A stretch of DNA of 64,000 nt from Oscillospiraceae bacterium (GCA_031271865.1 JAISUW010000066.1:1-64000), one strand, 5' to 3'. Counted from the first letter of the stretch, positions 1 through 9,304 are shown. The notes: a model not told the origin generated them from the sequence alone. Translations and numbers: made by a program.

Positions 1-120
1 GACTGCGAACCCATCGAAGATGTCCTGAAGAGCCTCAACCGCGACAAAGGCCAGCGCGTCTTCATGAAAAATCCGCCATCCATGCATAAATGGCTCTCGT
101 GGGAGAAGTGGGTCGCGTAG
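1..120 (+). CDS. 3' end of an unidentified gene (truncated by window edge)
   Basis: Frame 1 is open from the first base to a TAG at 118-120 and gives the last 39 residues of a protein ending in KWLSWEKWVA. The codon use is like the neighbours. The visible part is hydrophilic, with several Trp and Lys, and I recognise no family. The start and most of the protein lie outside the window. A small TTTTGC/GCAAAA hairpin follows at about 126-143 but lacks a clear T-run. Confidence 0.55.
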   Translation, partial: DCEPIEDVLKSLNRDKGQRVFMKNPPSMHKWLSWEKWVA

Positions 121-275
121 GGACTTTTGCTGCGCGGCAAAATAAACAAAGTGCGCCCTTGCTCACTTTCTGTTTCTATAGGTTTTTCGCGCTACCTGAC
201 GCTGTCAGCGCATACTTTCAGCGATTCGGCCGGCTAAAAATATATTCTCCTCTCCCCTGTCTGTTTTATTATGAC

Positions 276-304
276 TTGACAATTTGCGCGCTTTGCTGTA
301 TAAT
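276..304 (+). promoter_or_regulatory. Sigma-A promoter of purL operon
   Basis: A perfect TTGACA (276-281) and a perfect TATAAT (299-304) are separated by 17 bp. They sit about 55 bp upstream of the purL start, and the rest of the 121-358 spacer holds no gene that I can see. No guanine-type purine riboswitch or PurR-box pair was recognised in the short leader. Confidence 0.85.
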
Positions 305-358
305 TATCAAGTTGAATAAAACATAAGCGCACATTGAATTGTGCAGGGGGAGAAACAA

Positions 359-3300
359 ATGGTATACCGCGCCTACACCGTACGCCGCGAGGGTTACGAC
401 AGTGAAGCCGCCGCCTTGCGCAGCGAATGGCAGGAACAGTTGCAAGTGCAGGGCTTGCAGGATGTGAAACTCCTGCGCCGCTACGATTTGGAAGGCATAG
501 ATGAGGCGGTATTCCAAAGCGCCTTGCCCACCGTTCTCTCCGAACCGCAGACGGACGAGGTGGTCTATGAATTGCCGGCTGCCGATACCGTATTTGCCGT
601 CGAAGCCCTCCCCGGGCAATTCGACCAGCGTGCGGACAGCTGCTCGCAGTGCATCCAAATCCTGACCGGCGGGGAACGTCCGACGGTCAAATATGCCACG
701 GTGTATCTCCTGTATGGCTCCGTGTCGGCTGAGGATTTAGCTAAGATTCAAAAGAACGTCCTCAACCCCGTGGACAGCCGCTTCGCTTCTATGGAGCTGC
801 CGGAAACGCTGGAGATGCAGACCGACGTGCCGCAGCCGGTGCCGACGCTGACCGGATTCACAGCTGCCGATGCAGACGGCTTGTCGGCTATCCTCTCGGA
901 GTATGCCTTGGCTATGGATTTGGACGACCTCAAGTTCTGCCAAGACTACTTCCGCGAGGAGGGCCGTGACCCCACGCTTTCCGAAATCCGGATGCTCGAT
1001 ACCTACTGGAGCGACCACTGCCGGCATACGACTTTCCTCACCCGGCTTGCCGATGTGGAAATCCGCGACCCGCTGGTGAAGAAAAGCTATGACACTTTCC
1101 TCGAAATCAAGGAAAAGCTCGGCCGGAAAGACAAGCCCGTCACCCTGATGGAGGCAGCCACGGAGGCGATGCGTTACCTCAAGGCCTCCGGCAAGCTGCC
1201 GCGCTTGGATGAGAGCGAGGAAATCAACGCCTGCACGGTCAAGACCACCGTCCGAATCACAGACGCGGACGGCAATACGGAAGATGTGCCGTACCTATTC
1301 CTCTTCAAGAACGAAACCCACAACCACCCAACGGAGATTGAACCGTTCGGCGGCGCGGCAACCTGTATCGGCGGCGCCATCCGTGACCCGCTGTCCGGAC
1401 GCGCCTATGTGTACCAGGCGATGCGCGTGACAGGGGCGGCGGATCCGACCGTTCCGGTGGCATACACCATGGAAGGCAAGCTTCCGCAGCGCAAGCTGGT
1501 GACGACTGCGGCGGCGGGGTACTCCTCCTACGGTAACCAAATCGGGCTTGCCACGGGCTTGGTGGATGAGTTATACCACAGCGGATACGCCGCCAAGCGC
1601 ATGGAAATCGGCGCAGTGGTCGGCGCGGTACCCGAGGCGCAAGTGGTGCGCGAAGTGCCCGCCCCCGGTGACAAAGTGGTGCTCCTCGGCGGACGCACCG
1701 GACGCGACGGCTGCGGCGGGGCAACCGGTTCCTCAAAGAGCCACACGCTCGACAGCTTGGAGAGCTGCGGCGCAGAGGTGCAGAAAGGCAATGCCCCGGA
1801 GGAACGCAAACTGCAGCGGCTCTTCCGTAACCCGGAAGCCTCGCGGATGATCAAACGCTGCAATGACTTCGGCGCGGGCGGTGTGTCCGTTGCCATCGGA
1901 GAACTGGCGGACGGTCTGGAGATAGACCTCAACGCCGTCCCGAAGAAATACGAAGGCTTGGACGGCACAGAGCTGGCCATCTCCGAGAGCCAAGAGCGCA
2001 TGGCCGTAGTCCTCAACCCTTGGGATGCGGAGCAGTTCATCCGCTTCGCCGCCGCTGAGAACCTCGAAGCCACCGTAGTAGCCGAGGTAAAGGAAGAACC
2101 CCGCCTTGTCATGAAGTGGAACGGCGCGACCATTGTCAATATTGCCCGGCACTTCCTCAACTCCAACGGCGCGGAGAAGACCGCCCGTGTGTGGGTGCAT
2201 GAAGCAACGGCTCCTGCTTCTGCGGACAGCCCGCAACCCTATACCTTAGAAGAAAAACGCGCCCAGTTATTGGGCTTTGCCGGGGATTTGACCGTCTGCT
2301 CGCGGCGCGGTTTGGCGGAACGCTTTGACAGCACCATCGGCGCAGCGACCGTCCTCATGCCGTTCGGGGGACGGCTGCAAACCACGCCGGAGCAAGTCAT
2401 GGCCGCTCTCTTCCCATTGGAAAAGGGTACGACCTCCAAGTGCTCAGTCATGGCATACGGCTATGACCCCGTCGCTACGGAAGAAAGCCCCTACAAGGGC
2501 AGCTATACCGCCGTTATAGAGAGCGTCACGAAGCTCTCCGCCGCCGGTTGTCCGCTGACGGAGTGCTACCTGACTTTCCAAGAGTATTTTGAGCGCCTCA
2601 GGGAGGATGCCTCCCGCTGGGGCAAGCCGCTCTCCGCTTTGCTCGGTGCCATGCAGGCGCAATTGGATTTGGGTCTTGCTTCCATCGGCGGCAAAGACTC
2701 CATGAGCGGCTCCTTTGAGAGCTTAGATGTACCGCCGACGCTCGTCTCTTTCGCCGTGGCGCTCTGCGATGCCAAACAGATTCGCAGCGGCACTTTCCAA
2801 GCCGCCGGAAACCGCTTGGTGCTGCTTGCACCGCAGTATGACCAAAACGGCTTGCCCACTGCGCAGAGCCTGCTCGCGAACTTTCTGAAGCTCTCCCATG
2901 CCAACGGCGTGGTGTCTGCCCGCGCTGTCACCGCCGGCGGCATTGCGGAGGCCATCCTCAAAGGCGGTCTGGGCAACCGCTTGGGCGCACAAATATACGA
3001 CAACTGCCCGGATTTATTCAAGAAGCTGCCCGGCGCAATCCTTGTCGAAGTCACAACCGCCGCGCCGCCGCTGGGCATACCGATTGGGGTCACGCTGTCG
3101 GAATACGTCCTGCGTGAGCGCGAAGACTTACCGCTAGACGAAGCCGCCGCCGCCTATGATGCGCGTCTGGAGAACGTCTTCCCGACCGAGGTCAAGACGC
3201 GCCTGCGCCCGGCAACCGTCGCCCCGCAAGCCGTAGAAAAAGTGCCCCCGCAGACCTACTACCCCATCACCAAACCGCGGGTGCTGATTCCTGTGTTCCC

Positions 3301-4072
3301 GGGTACGAATTGCGAATATGACTCCGCCCGCGCATTCGAAAAAGCCGGCGCATATGTGGAAACGCTCGTCCTCAAGAACCTCACCGGGGCGGCTTTGGCC
3401 CAATCCGTGGAGGAAGCCCGCCGTCTGCTCGAAGGCACCCAGATTCTCTTCCTGCCCGGCGGCTTCTCCGGCGGCGACGAACCGGATGGCTCGGCGAAAC
3501 TCATCACCGCATTTTTCCGCAACCCGGGGTTGACATCTGCCGTGCAGAGTCTGCTCACGGACCGCGGCGGCTTAATCGGCGGCATCTGCAACGGCTTCCA
3601 GGCACTGATTAAACTCGGTTTGGTTCCCTACGGCGAAATCCGCCCGGTCATGACCAAGGACGATGCTACCCTTACATTCAATACCATCGGCCGCCACCAA
3701 TCCAAGCTTGTGCATACCCGCGTGGCGAATAACTTCTCTCCGTGGCTCTCCGAAACGAAAGTCGGGGACGTGCATCTCGTCCCCATCAGCCACGGCGAAG
3801 GTCGGTTCGTCTGCCCGGCCAATCTTTTGGATACACTGCTGCGCAACGGGCAAGTCGCCACGCAATACGTTGACCTGCAAGGCAATCCCACGATGGACAT
3901 CCAATACAACCCCAATGGCTCCGTGATGGCCATCGAAGGCATTACCTCCGCCGACGGGCGCGTGTTCGGCAAGATGGGTCATTCGGAACGCACGGGAGCC
4001 ATGCTGTATAAAAACGTCCCCGGCAACCAAGACAACGGGATGTTCCGCGGGGCGGTGAAGTTCTTTGCGTGA
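359..4072 (+). CDS. purL: Phosphoribosylformylglycinamidine synthase, single-chain
   Basis: This enzyme converts FGAR, glutamine and ATP to FGAM in step four of cytosolic purine synthesis. The 1237 residues match the large single-chain form. The N-terminal and central AIRS-type synthetase domains include DTYWSDHCRHTTF and NETHNHPTEIEPFGG. The C-terminal class I glutaminase domain carries the nucleophile Cys in GGICNGFQALIKLG and a later SHGEGRF motif. The ATG at 359 is preferred over the GTG at 341, because AGGGGGAG lies just before it. The stop overlaps the next gene, so the three genes to 5209 are probably one operon. purD lies far away at 40.4 kb. Confidence 0.96.
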   Translation: MVYRAYTVRREGYDSEAAALRSEWQEQLQVQGLQDVKLLRRYDLEGIDEAVFQSALPTVLSEPQTDEVVYELPAADTVFAVEALPGQFDQRADSCSQCIQILTGGERPTVKYATVYLLYGSVSAEDLAKIQKNVLNPVDSRFASMELPETLEMQTDVPQPVPTLTGFTAADADGLSAILSEYALAMDLDDLKFCQDYFREEGRDPTLSEIRMLDTYWSDHCRHTTFLTRLADVEIRDPLVKKSYDTFLEIKEKLGRKDKPVTLMEAATEAMRYLKASGKLPRLDESEEINACTVKTTVRITDADGNTEDVPYLFLFKNETHNHPTEIEPFGGAATCIGGAIRDPLSGRAYVYQAMRVTGAADPTVPVAYTMEGKLPQRKLVTTAAAGYSSYGNQIGLATGLVDELYHSGYAAKRMEIGAVVGAVPEAQVVREVPAPGDKVVLLGGRTGRDGCGGATGSSKSHTLDSLESCGAEVQKGNAPEERKLQRLFRNPEASRMIKRCNDFGAGGVSVAIGELADGLEIDLNAVPKKYEGLDGTELAISESQERMAVVLNPWDAEQFIRFAAAENLEATVVAEVKEEPRLVMKWNGATIVNIARHFLNSNGAEKTARVWVHEATAPASADSPQPYTLEEKRAQLLGFAGDLTVCSRRGLAERFDSTIGAATVLMPFGGRLQTTPEQVMAALFPLEKGTTSKCSVMAYGYDPVATEESPYKGSYTAVIESVTKLSAAGCPLTECYLTFQEYFERLREDASRWGKPLSALLGAMQAQLDLGLASIGGKDSMSGSFESLDVPPTLVSFAVALCDAKQIRSGTFQAAGNRLVLLAPQYDQNGLPTAQSLLANFLKLSHANGVVSARAVTAGGIAEAILKGGLGNRLGAQIYDNCPDLFKKLPGAILVEVTTAAPPLGIPIGVTLSEYVLREREDLPLDEAAAAYDARLENVFPTEVKTRLRPATVAPQAVEKVPPQTYYPITKPRVLIPVFPGTNCEYDSARAFEKAGAYVETLVLKNLTGAALAQSVEEARRLLEGTQILFLPGGFSGGDEPDGSAKLITAFFRNPGLTSAVQSLLTDRGGLIGGICNGFQALIKLGLVPYGEIRPVMTKDDATLTFNTIGRHQSKLVHTRVANNFSPWLSETKVGDVHLVPISHGEGRFVCPANLLDTLLRNGQVATQYVDLQGNPTMDIQYNPNGSVMAIEGITSADGRVFGKMGHSERTGAMLYKNVPGNQDNGMFRGAVKFFA

Positions 4073-4352
4073 GGAAACCGCACAAATCTTAGAGGCAGTC
4101 ATGGTCATCTGCTTCGGGCTGTCTTGGCCGCTCTCCATTTGGAAGAGCCTGAAAGCCCGCACCGCCAAGGGCAAGAGCTTATTCTTCCTCTGTGCAATTG
4201 ATTTCGGTTATGCAGCCGGGATAGCGGCAAAGCTCGTGACAGGGCGCATCACCTATGTGTTTATCTTCTACTGTATCAATCTGGTACTGGTAACGGCAGA
4301 CATCGTTCTGTATTTCCGCAATGCCGCACTGGACAGAAAGGGCGAGGAATGA
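4065..4352 (+). CDS. Small PQ-loop/SemiSWEET-like membrane protein
   Basis: This 95-residue hydrophobic protein has about three predicted membrane segments (residues ~10-28, ~42-58 and ~63-82) and a positively charged loop, SLKARTAKGKSLFF. The layout resembles a half-size PQ-loop (SemiSWEET-like) protein, a family known for small-solute transport as dimers, but I see no decisive PQ pair. The TTG start at 4065 lies inside the 3' end of purL, while an ATG at 4101 is a possible shorter start. Its stop overlaps the patatin start by ATGA, which indicates translational coupling. The substrate is unknown. Confidence 0.65.
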   Translation: MREETAQILEAVMVICFGLSWPLSIWKSLKARTAKGKSLFFLCAIDFGYAAGIAAKLVTGRITYVFIFYCINLVLVTADIVLYFRNAALDRKGEE

Positions 4353-5209
4353 AAACCGGTTTACTCTGCGAAGGCGGCGGCCAACTCGGCATGTTCGGCG
4401 TCGGGGTTCTCCAAGCATTTTATGACCATGGAATCCGCTTTGATGTGAATGTCGGTGTGTCGGCAGGCGCCGCGAATCTTGCTTCCCACTTGGCAGGGCA
4501 CCGAAACCGCACCGTGCGCTTCTATAATGAATACTGCCGGCACTTCCGCTATATGGGCGTCGGCGCCCTCCTGCACGCGGGCTCCATGGTGGATTTGGAA
4601 TACGTCTACGGCGAGCTGACGAATGTCATTGACCCCATCAACTACGACAAGCTATTGGCACTCAAAGAAGAGCTGTACTTCACCGCCACCGATGCCCTCA
4701 CCGGCGAACCGGTCTATTTCGATGCCCGCGATTGCCTGCGCAACCGCAGTTGCGAAGCCCTGATGGCCTCCTCCTGCCTGCCGGTCTACTGCCGGCCTGT
4801 ATTTATTGACGGCAGAGCTTACTTTGACGGCGGGGTCAGCGACTCCCTGCCGGTGCGCTTCCTAACGGAGAAACAATCCTGCGGCTTTGTTGCCGCTATC
4901 CTCAACCGTCCGAAAGGCTACCGGAAAGAACCGCAGCACGGGCAAGCCTTGTATACGAAACTCCTGCGCCGCTACCCCCAAACCGCGGCGGCTCTCGCCC
5001 GGCGGCATGAAAACTATAATGCCTCCCTATCCATTCTGGAACACCTGGAAGCAGAGGGCAAAGCATTCCTTATCCGGCCGCAGGAGGCACTTCCCATTAC
5101 AACATTCACACGCAAACCGCCCGAGCGGCTGGAGACCGTCCGAGCGTTAGGTTATGAAGCGGGAGAGGCGTTTTGCCGGCAGTATAAAACCGCAGACGCC
5201 TCCTCTTAG
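4349..5209 (+). CDS. Patatin-like phospholipase (RssA/YjjU type)
   Basis: This is a 286-residue patatin-fold acyl hydrolase with a Ser-Asp dyad. The oxyanion-hole motif CEGGGQLGMFGVGVL is near residue 7. The nucleophile elbow is GVSAGA near residue 38, and the catalytic Asp lies in the DGGVSDSLPV motif near residue 160. There is no signal peptide, so it probably acts on membrane lipids from the cytosol. It is coupled to the upstream membrane protein by an ATGA overlap and is convergent with the TepA-like gene, the two stops overlapping. Confidence 0.88.
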   Translation: MKTGLLCEGGGQLGMFGVGVLQAFYDHGIRFDVNVGVSAGAANLASHLAGHRNRTVRFYNEYCRHFRYMGVGALLHAGSMVDLEYVYGELTNVIDPINYDKLLALKEELYFTATDALTGEPVYFDARDCLRNRSCEALMASSCLPVYCRPVFIDGRAYFDGGVSDSLPVRFLTEKQSCGFVAAILNRPKGYRKEPQHGQALYTKLLRRYPQTAAALARRHENYNASLSILEHLEAEGKAFLIRPQEALPITTFTRKPPERLETVRALGYEAGEAFCRQYKTADASS

Positions 5210-5946
5210 CCCTCCTCCTGCGGTATCATGCCATACAAAGCATCCAGCGCATCCGACAGTCCGCCGAGGCTGTCTATCAGACCCGTATCGACAGCCGCCT
5301 GTCCGCTCAGCACTGTCCCGAAGTCCATCGCGAGTTCGCCTGTTTCCAGCATCATCTTTCGGTATTCGTCCGGTGGAATGTGCGAGTTTGCCGCGACAAA
5401 ACGTACGATTCTTTCCTGCATTTGTTCGAAGTATTGGAGCGTCTGCGGCACACCCAAGACCAAACCATTCATCCGAACCGGATGGATTGTCATCGTTGCC
5501 GACGGCGTAATGAACGACTTCTTTGCACTCACCGCCAGTGGCACACCGATGGAATGCCCGCCGCCCAACACAAGGGAAACCGTCGGGGTGTTCATCCCGG
5601 CTATCAGCTCCGCGAGTGCCAAACCGGCTTCGATGTCCCCGCCGACCGTGTTCAGGATAATCAGCAGACCTTTGACATCTTTTGACTCTTCAATGGACAC
5701 CAGCTGCGGTATAACATGTTCATACTTGGTCGTCTTTGTTTCGCTGGGCAGCTCCGTGTGCCCCTCAATTTGTCCGATGACAGTGAGGCAATGAATCAAT
5801 CCCCGCCGCCCCTCCAGCGTGATGTTTCCCAATTCCTGCCTGTCGTCCCGGTAGTGTCCGTGTTCCTCCCGCTCCCCGTCCTGCGGCTCGGACGGCTCCG
5901 GCATCGTAAACTCATTGTTCTGCAACGGACCGAATCTGGCTGCCAT
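5206..5946 (-). CDS. tepA: ClpP-like Ser protease, TepA/YmfB family
   Basis: This is a 246-residue ClpP-crotonase-fold protease. The Gly-rich strand VGGDIEAGLALAELI is followed by LGGGHSIGVPLAVSA, with the Ser of HSIG as nucleophile. The catalytic His lies in the TMTIHPVRMNG motif. The N-terminal 50 residues are charged and probably disordered. In Bacillus TepA is a cytosolic ClpP paralogue linked to processing of signal-peptide remnants and to spore-coat quality. The start is set by AAAGGAGGG just upstream. It is divergent from the dnaD-like gene, with which it shares a 94-bp spacer. Confidence 0.85.
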   Translation of the reverse strand: MAARFGPLQNNEFTMPEPSEPQDGEREEHGHYRDDRQELGNITLEGRRGLIHCLTVIGQIEGHTELPSETKTTKYEHVIPQLVSIEESKDVKGLLIILNTVGGDIEAGLALAELIAGMNTPTVSLVLGGGHSIGVPLAVSAKKSFITPSATMTIHPVRMNGLVLGVPQTLQYFEQMQERIVRFVAANSHIPPDEYRKMMLETGELAMDFGTVLSGQAAVDTGLIDSLGGLSDALDALYGMIPQEEG

Positions 5947-6040
5947 TTTGCGTCCCTCCTTTGCGTTTCTCGCTTAGTATGCCCCCAAACCCACCCTTGC
6001 CCTCTGCCAATATATCCCACAACGGAAAGGCTGCGTTTCC

Positions 6041-7078
6041 ATGTCCTACACACTCCGACCCCATCTGCTTGCCAGCGGTTTTTTTGTCCCTGCCGCCGTT
6101 GCGGACGAGCATTTGATATTCTCGTCCGCCGTGCCGCTGAAAGTACTGCTGCTGCTTTTGCGGGAAGGAGCTGCATTCACGGAGGAAAAAGCCGCAGCCA
6201 TCCTGAAGCAGCCGGTCTCGGAAATCTCCGATGCCCTCGCTTTCTGGGAGGCACGGGGGGTATTACTTCCTACCGCGGACGAACAATCCGGCTTACCCTC
6301 TGTACAGGCACCCGCTTCCCCTCCCCCCGCCGCTGCGGCAACTGCGTCTGCGGAAAAGCCTTTGCCCCTCCCAACCCCTCCCCTGCGGGCGCAGTCGGAA
6401 GCGGATTTGTGCGCTCGTCTGACGGAATCGCCTGCCCTCACCGATTTGTTCGGGGAGGCCGAGCGCATCTTGGGCCGCACGCTGACAAGTGCCACCCGCC
6501 AGATGCTCCTGCACTTGCATGACGGTGCCGGGCTGCCGGCAGAAGTCATCCTCATGCTCTTACAGCACTGCAAGGATGACGGCAAAACCGGCACGGATTA
6601 TATCCAATCCGCCGGAATCGCTTGGGGTGAGCAGGGCATAGACAGCATTGAAAAAGCGGATGAACGAATCGAGCAGATTCGCCGGTCCCGCTCTGCTTGG
6701 GGAATCCTCGCCAACCACGCGGGCATTCAGACCCCCAAGCCCACCCGGCAGCAGGAAAAGTACCTGCATACCTGGTGCAGTGAATGGGGCTTCTCGCCGG
6801 AAATGGTCTGCGAGGCCTATGACGAAATGGCCAACCACATCGCAAACATCAGTTTTGCCTATATGGACAAAACCTTACGCACTTGGCACGAAACCGGCGT
6901 TCACACCATGGAGGAACTGACCGCCTACCGCGCGAAACCCTACCGTCCGGATGTCACTGTCGGCAAAGACAAAAAAAGCAAACCCAAAAAAGAACGCCCC
7001 CAAACAAGCTATGACATGGAAGAATACATGGCCTTTCTGGATAAAAACCCGGTCTATACCCCCAAGCGGAAGCGATAG
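6041..7078 (+). CDS. DnaD-domain replication initiation protein
   Basis: This 345-residue protein has an N-terminal winged-helix-like region (residues 1-80), a low-complexity Pro/Ala linker (~85-125), and two successive DnaD (DDBH2) domains. Each DnaD domain carries the typical W-G..G signature, seen as YIQSAGIAWGEQGIDSIEKA and YMDKTLRTWHETGVHTMEEL. The tail is Lys-rich. DnaD proteins act in helicase loading at oriC or during restart, and in many Clostridia such proteins work next to a DnaC-type loader, which is not visible here. GGAAAGG lies 10 bases before the ATG. Confidence 0.88.
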   Translation: MSYTLRPHLLASGFFVPAAVADEHLIFSSAVPLKVLLLLLREGAAFTEEKAAAILKQPVSEISDALAFWEARGVLLPTADEQSGLPSVQAPASPPPAAAATASAEKPLPLPTPPLRAQSEADLCARLTESPALTDLFGEAERILGRTLTSATRQMLLHLHDGAGLPAEVILMLLQHCKDDGKTGTDYIQSAGIAWGEQGIDSIEKADERIEQIRRSRSAWGILANHAGIQTPKPTRQQEKYLHTWCSEWGFSPEMVCEAYDEMANHIANISFAYMDKTLRTWHETGVHTMEELTAYRAKPYRPDVTVGKDKKSKPKKERPQTSYDMEEYMAFLDKNPVYTPKRKR

Positions 7079-7102
7079 GATTTTTTATTTGCCCCTACCC
7101 CC

Positions 7103-7131
7103 TTGCAAAAAGCAACATTTTGTAGTATAAT
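7103..7131 (+). promoter_or_regulatory. Sigma-A promoter for the signal-peptidase-like gene
   Basis: TTGCAA (7103-7108), a 17-bp spacer and TATAAT (7126-7131) lie in the gap after the dnaD-like gene. The promoter may also serve the B6 genes downstream. Confidence 0.75.
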
Positions 7132-7193
7132 AGAAGCAATCCTCCCCGCTTTCGTCCGCGGAGGCTGTAACCAATCAACGAGGAGCGATGGCA

Positions 7194-7817
7194 ATGTCCG
7201 CCGCCGAGACCGTCACCGAAACCATTCCTGCAACCGAAACGGAGATTGTAACCGAAACCCGGAGCGCACCGAAGCCCAAAGTCCCGCATCATATCCACTT
7301 GCTTCGCCTCTTGTTTGGGGTGAGTGTTGTCGGGAGCTTGCTCCTGAGTCTGGCGCTGCTGATGAATTCCGCTTCCCATGTCGGTGTGCTGGGACTGCAT
7401 CTCTATACGGAGGTTACCGATGCCATGTCACCGGACATCCCGGCGGGTTCGCTGCTGATTACCGTCCGTAAGAAAGTGGACAAAATCCAGCCCGGGGATA
7501 TCATCACCTTTGCCACCGCCGCCGGAAAAGAGGATTCCCGCCTGACGCGGGTCGTGGCCGACAAAGTGAGCCTCTCCGGCGGGAGTGCCGTCAATGTTGC
7601 TTTCCTCACAAAGACGCCCAAAAGCACTTCCTTTGATGCCATTCAGCCCAACTACACCAATATCTTGGGCGTAAAGCTGCTGAGCATCCCGGGCGCGGCT
7701 TGGATTCTGTTGTATATCCGCAATTACTCTTGGGTCGCAGCCCTCCTCACCGCAGGTGCCTGTATCTCCATCGTAGCCGTCCGCCGCAAGCAAGCCCTTG
7801 CCGGCGAAAACGTATAA
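7194..7817 (+). CDS. SipW-like signal peptidase I homologue, probably inactive
   Basis: The 207-residue protein has a Thr/Glu-rich N-terminus, a membrane segment at ~38-58, an S26-type catalytic core and a second membrane segment at ~175-195. That is the two-TM layout of SipW/ER-type signal peptidases. The Ser box is visible as AMSPDIPAGSLL, with Ser79 as candidate nucleophile, followed by IQPGDIITF. The base position, normally His in THRIV of SipW-type enzymes, reads LTRVV, so Thr118 replaces it. The protein may therefore be a pseudo-peptidase or a chaperone-like factor. The ATG at 7194 has AGGAG eight bases upstream, while the ATG at 7188 is too close. Confidence 0.75.
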   Translation: MSAAETVTETIPATETEIVTETRSAPKPKVPHHIHLLRLLFGVSVVGSLLLSLALLMNSASHVGVLGLHLYTEVTDAMSPDIPAGSLLITVRKKVDKIQPGDIITFATAAGKEDSRLTRVVADKVSLSGGSAVNVAFLTKTPKSTSFDAIQPNYTNILGVKLLSIPGAAWILLYIRNYSWVAALLTAGACISIVAVRRKQALAGENV

Positions 7818-7875
7818 GACATATACATATTCCATCGCAGATACCGAACGCTGCGCAAACGAAAGGGGAACCCGC

Positions 7876-8757
7876 ATGCCGACTTGCGCCGTTATCCAAG
7901 ACATTTCCGCCTTAGGCCATTGCTCTATGGCCGCGGCTCTGCCTGTTTTGGCTGCGGGCGGTATCAGCGCCATCCCCATTCCGACTGCCGTATACACAGC
8001 GCAAACAGGGTATGACAATTACTACGGCGTCCCCGTGGGGGCGGAGTTCCTCAAAAAGGCCGCCGACATCCGAAAGAACCTCCCGGTGGACTTGGATACC
8101 ATCCTCATCGGCTTCTGCCCGGATACAGAATCCTTGCGCGCGATTATGGAGTACACCCTCCCCGCCTTGAAGGGAGAGGAAACGTTTGTGTTTGTGGATC
8201 CCGTTCTGGGCGATGACGGCGAACGCTACAAGTGCTTTGACGAGGAATACGAGAACACCCTTCGCGAGCTGGTAAAGAAAGCGGACTACGTCCTCCCCAA
8301 TGTGACGGAAGCCTGCCTGCTTACCGGCGTGGTCGAATACAAAGACTTCCTAAAAGCGGATGAACGCGGGCAATGGGATTACTTAGCCGAAATGTGCCGG
8401 GCATTTGCACCGGCAACAGCAATTATTACGGGATGGCGCGTAAATGATTTGGTAAGCATTTGCCTTTATGAGGATATTGATGATCCGGAATCCTTCTCTG
8501 TCCTCGCCTTGCCGCGATGTCCGGGGAGCTATTCCGGGACAGGCGATTTGTTCGCCGCCGTCCTGATTGAAGAAATGTTTGCCACCGCCGGGGATTTGCT
8601 CAAATCCGCAGACAAAGCCGCACGATTCGTCTTTTGGTCCCTCTCGATGACCGATGCGGAGGATCGCTACCATCCGGAGGGCACCCCGTTCCACTATGCG
8701 CTGCGTTATCTTGTTCCGGGGAACGAGGACGAGGAAGAAGAAGAGGACACTGACTAG
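7876..8757 (+). CDS. Pyridoxamine/pyridoxal kinase (PfkB/ribokinase fold)
   Basis: This 293-residue enzyme phosphorylates B6 vitamers in the PLP salvage pathway. It shows VIQDISALGHCSMAAALPVL at the N-terminus, VDPVLGDDG in the middle, VLPNVTEACLLTG for nucleotide binding, and the GSYSGTGDLFAAVL motif with the catalytic Asp near residue 222. The C-terminus is strongly acidic (about ten D/E in a row). The start follows AAAGGGGA. The next gene encodes an ECF S component, which makes uptake plus kinase trapping of vitamin B6 likely. Confidence 0.9.
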   Translation: MPTCAVIQDISALGHCSMAAALPVLAAGGISAIPIPTAVYTAQTGYDNYYGVPVGAEFLKKAADIRKNLPVDLDTILIGFCPDTESLRAIMEYTLPALKGEETFVFVDPVLGDDGERYKCFDEEYENTLRELVKKADYVLPNVTEACLLTGVVEYKDFLKADERGQWDYLAEMCRAFAPATAIITGWRVNDLVSICLYEDIDDPESFSVLALPRCPGSYSGTGDLFAAVLIEEMFATAGDLLKSADKAARFVFWSLSMTDAEDRYHPEGTPFHYALRYLVPGNEDEEEEEDTD

Positions 8758-8773
8758 ATTTGGGAGGACGAGG

Positions 8774-9304
8774 ATGACACCGAAGCACACTTTTACATTC
8801 CGTTTGGCTTTTGCCGCACTGTTTGCCGCGCTCGTTTGCGCCTTGACATTCATACACCTGCCGGTGCCGATGTCCGAGGGATACGTGCACCTGGGGGATG
8901 CCTTTGTCTTCCTCGCCGGCTGTATGCTGCCGACCCCCTACGCCATGGCGGCGGCGGCTTTGGGCGGCGGCTTGGCGGATGTGCTTTCCGGCTTTGCCGC
9001 CTACGCACCCGCAACGCTTATCATTAAAGCACTCATAGCCCTGTGCTTCTCCGCCGGAGCACCGAAACTGCTCTCCGGACGCAACGCATTGGCTTTTATA
9101 CCTGCCGCAATACTTACGGTTGGGGGCTATTTCCTTGCGGACGGTATCCTTGCAGGCAATCTCGCAGCCGGCGTTCCCAATCTGGTCGGCAACAGCATCC
9201 AAACCGTCGGCAGTATTCTGCTCTTTGTCGGTATGGCAGCCATCTTAGACAAAGCCGGTGTAAAAAACCGCCTTTTCCATCGCAGGCAGCCGGAGGATAT
9301 CTAG
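8774..9304 (+). CDS. ECF transporter S component, probably vitamin B6
   Basis: This 176-residue integral membrane protein has about six hydrophobic segments. Features of ECF S components include an N-terminal FRLAFAALFAALVCALTF helix with small-residue spacing and a GYVHLGDAFVFLAG loop. Substrate specificity cannot be read from the sequence. The inference of pyridoxine/pyridoxal rests on its position 16 bp after the pyridoxamine kinase gene, a known genomic association for PdxU-type S components. No energising ATPase is adjacent, so it should share a group II ECF module encoded elsewhere. The start ATG follows GGGAGGACGAGG. Confidence 0.78.
   Translation: MTPKHTFTFRLAFAALFAALVCALTFIHLPVPMSEGYVHLGDAFVFLAGCMLPTPYAMAAAALGGGLADVLSGFAAYAPATLIIKALIALCFSAGAPKLLSGRNALAFIPAAILTVGGYFLADGILAGNLAAGVPNLVGNSIQTVGSILLFVGMAAILDKAGVKNRLFHRRQPEDI

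Noticed and set aside
126..143. Terminator after the first partial gene
   Set aside because: The TTTTGC/GCAAAA stem is short and is not followed by a T-run.
341..358. Upstream GTG start for purL
   Set aside because: The GTG overlaps the AGGGGGAG ribosome binding site that serves the ATG at 359.
5154..5510. 118-residue plus-strand ORF
   Set aside because: It overlaps the patatin end and lies opposite the TepA-like gene, with Pro/Ser/Arg-rich composition and no RBS.
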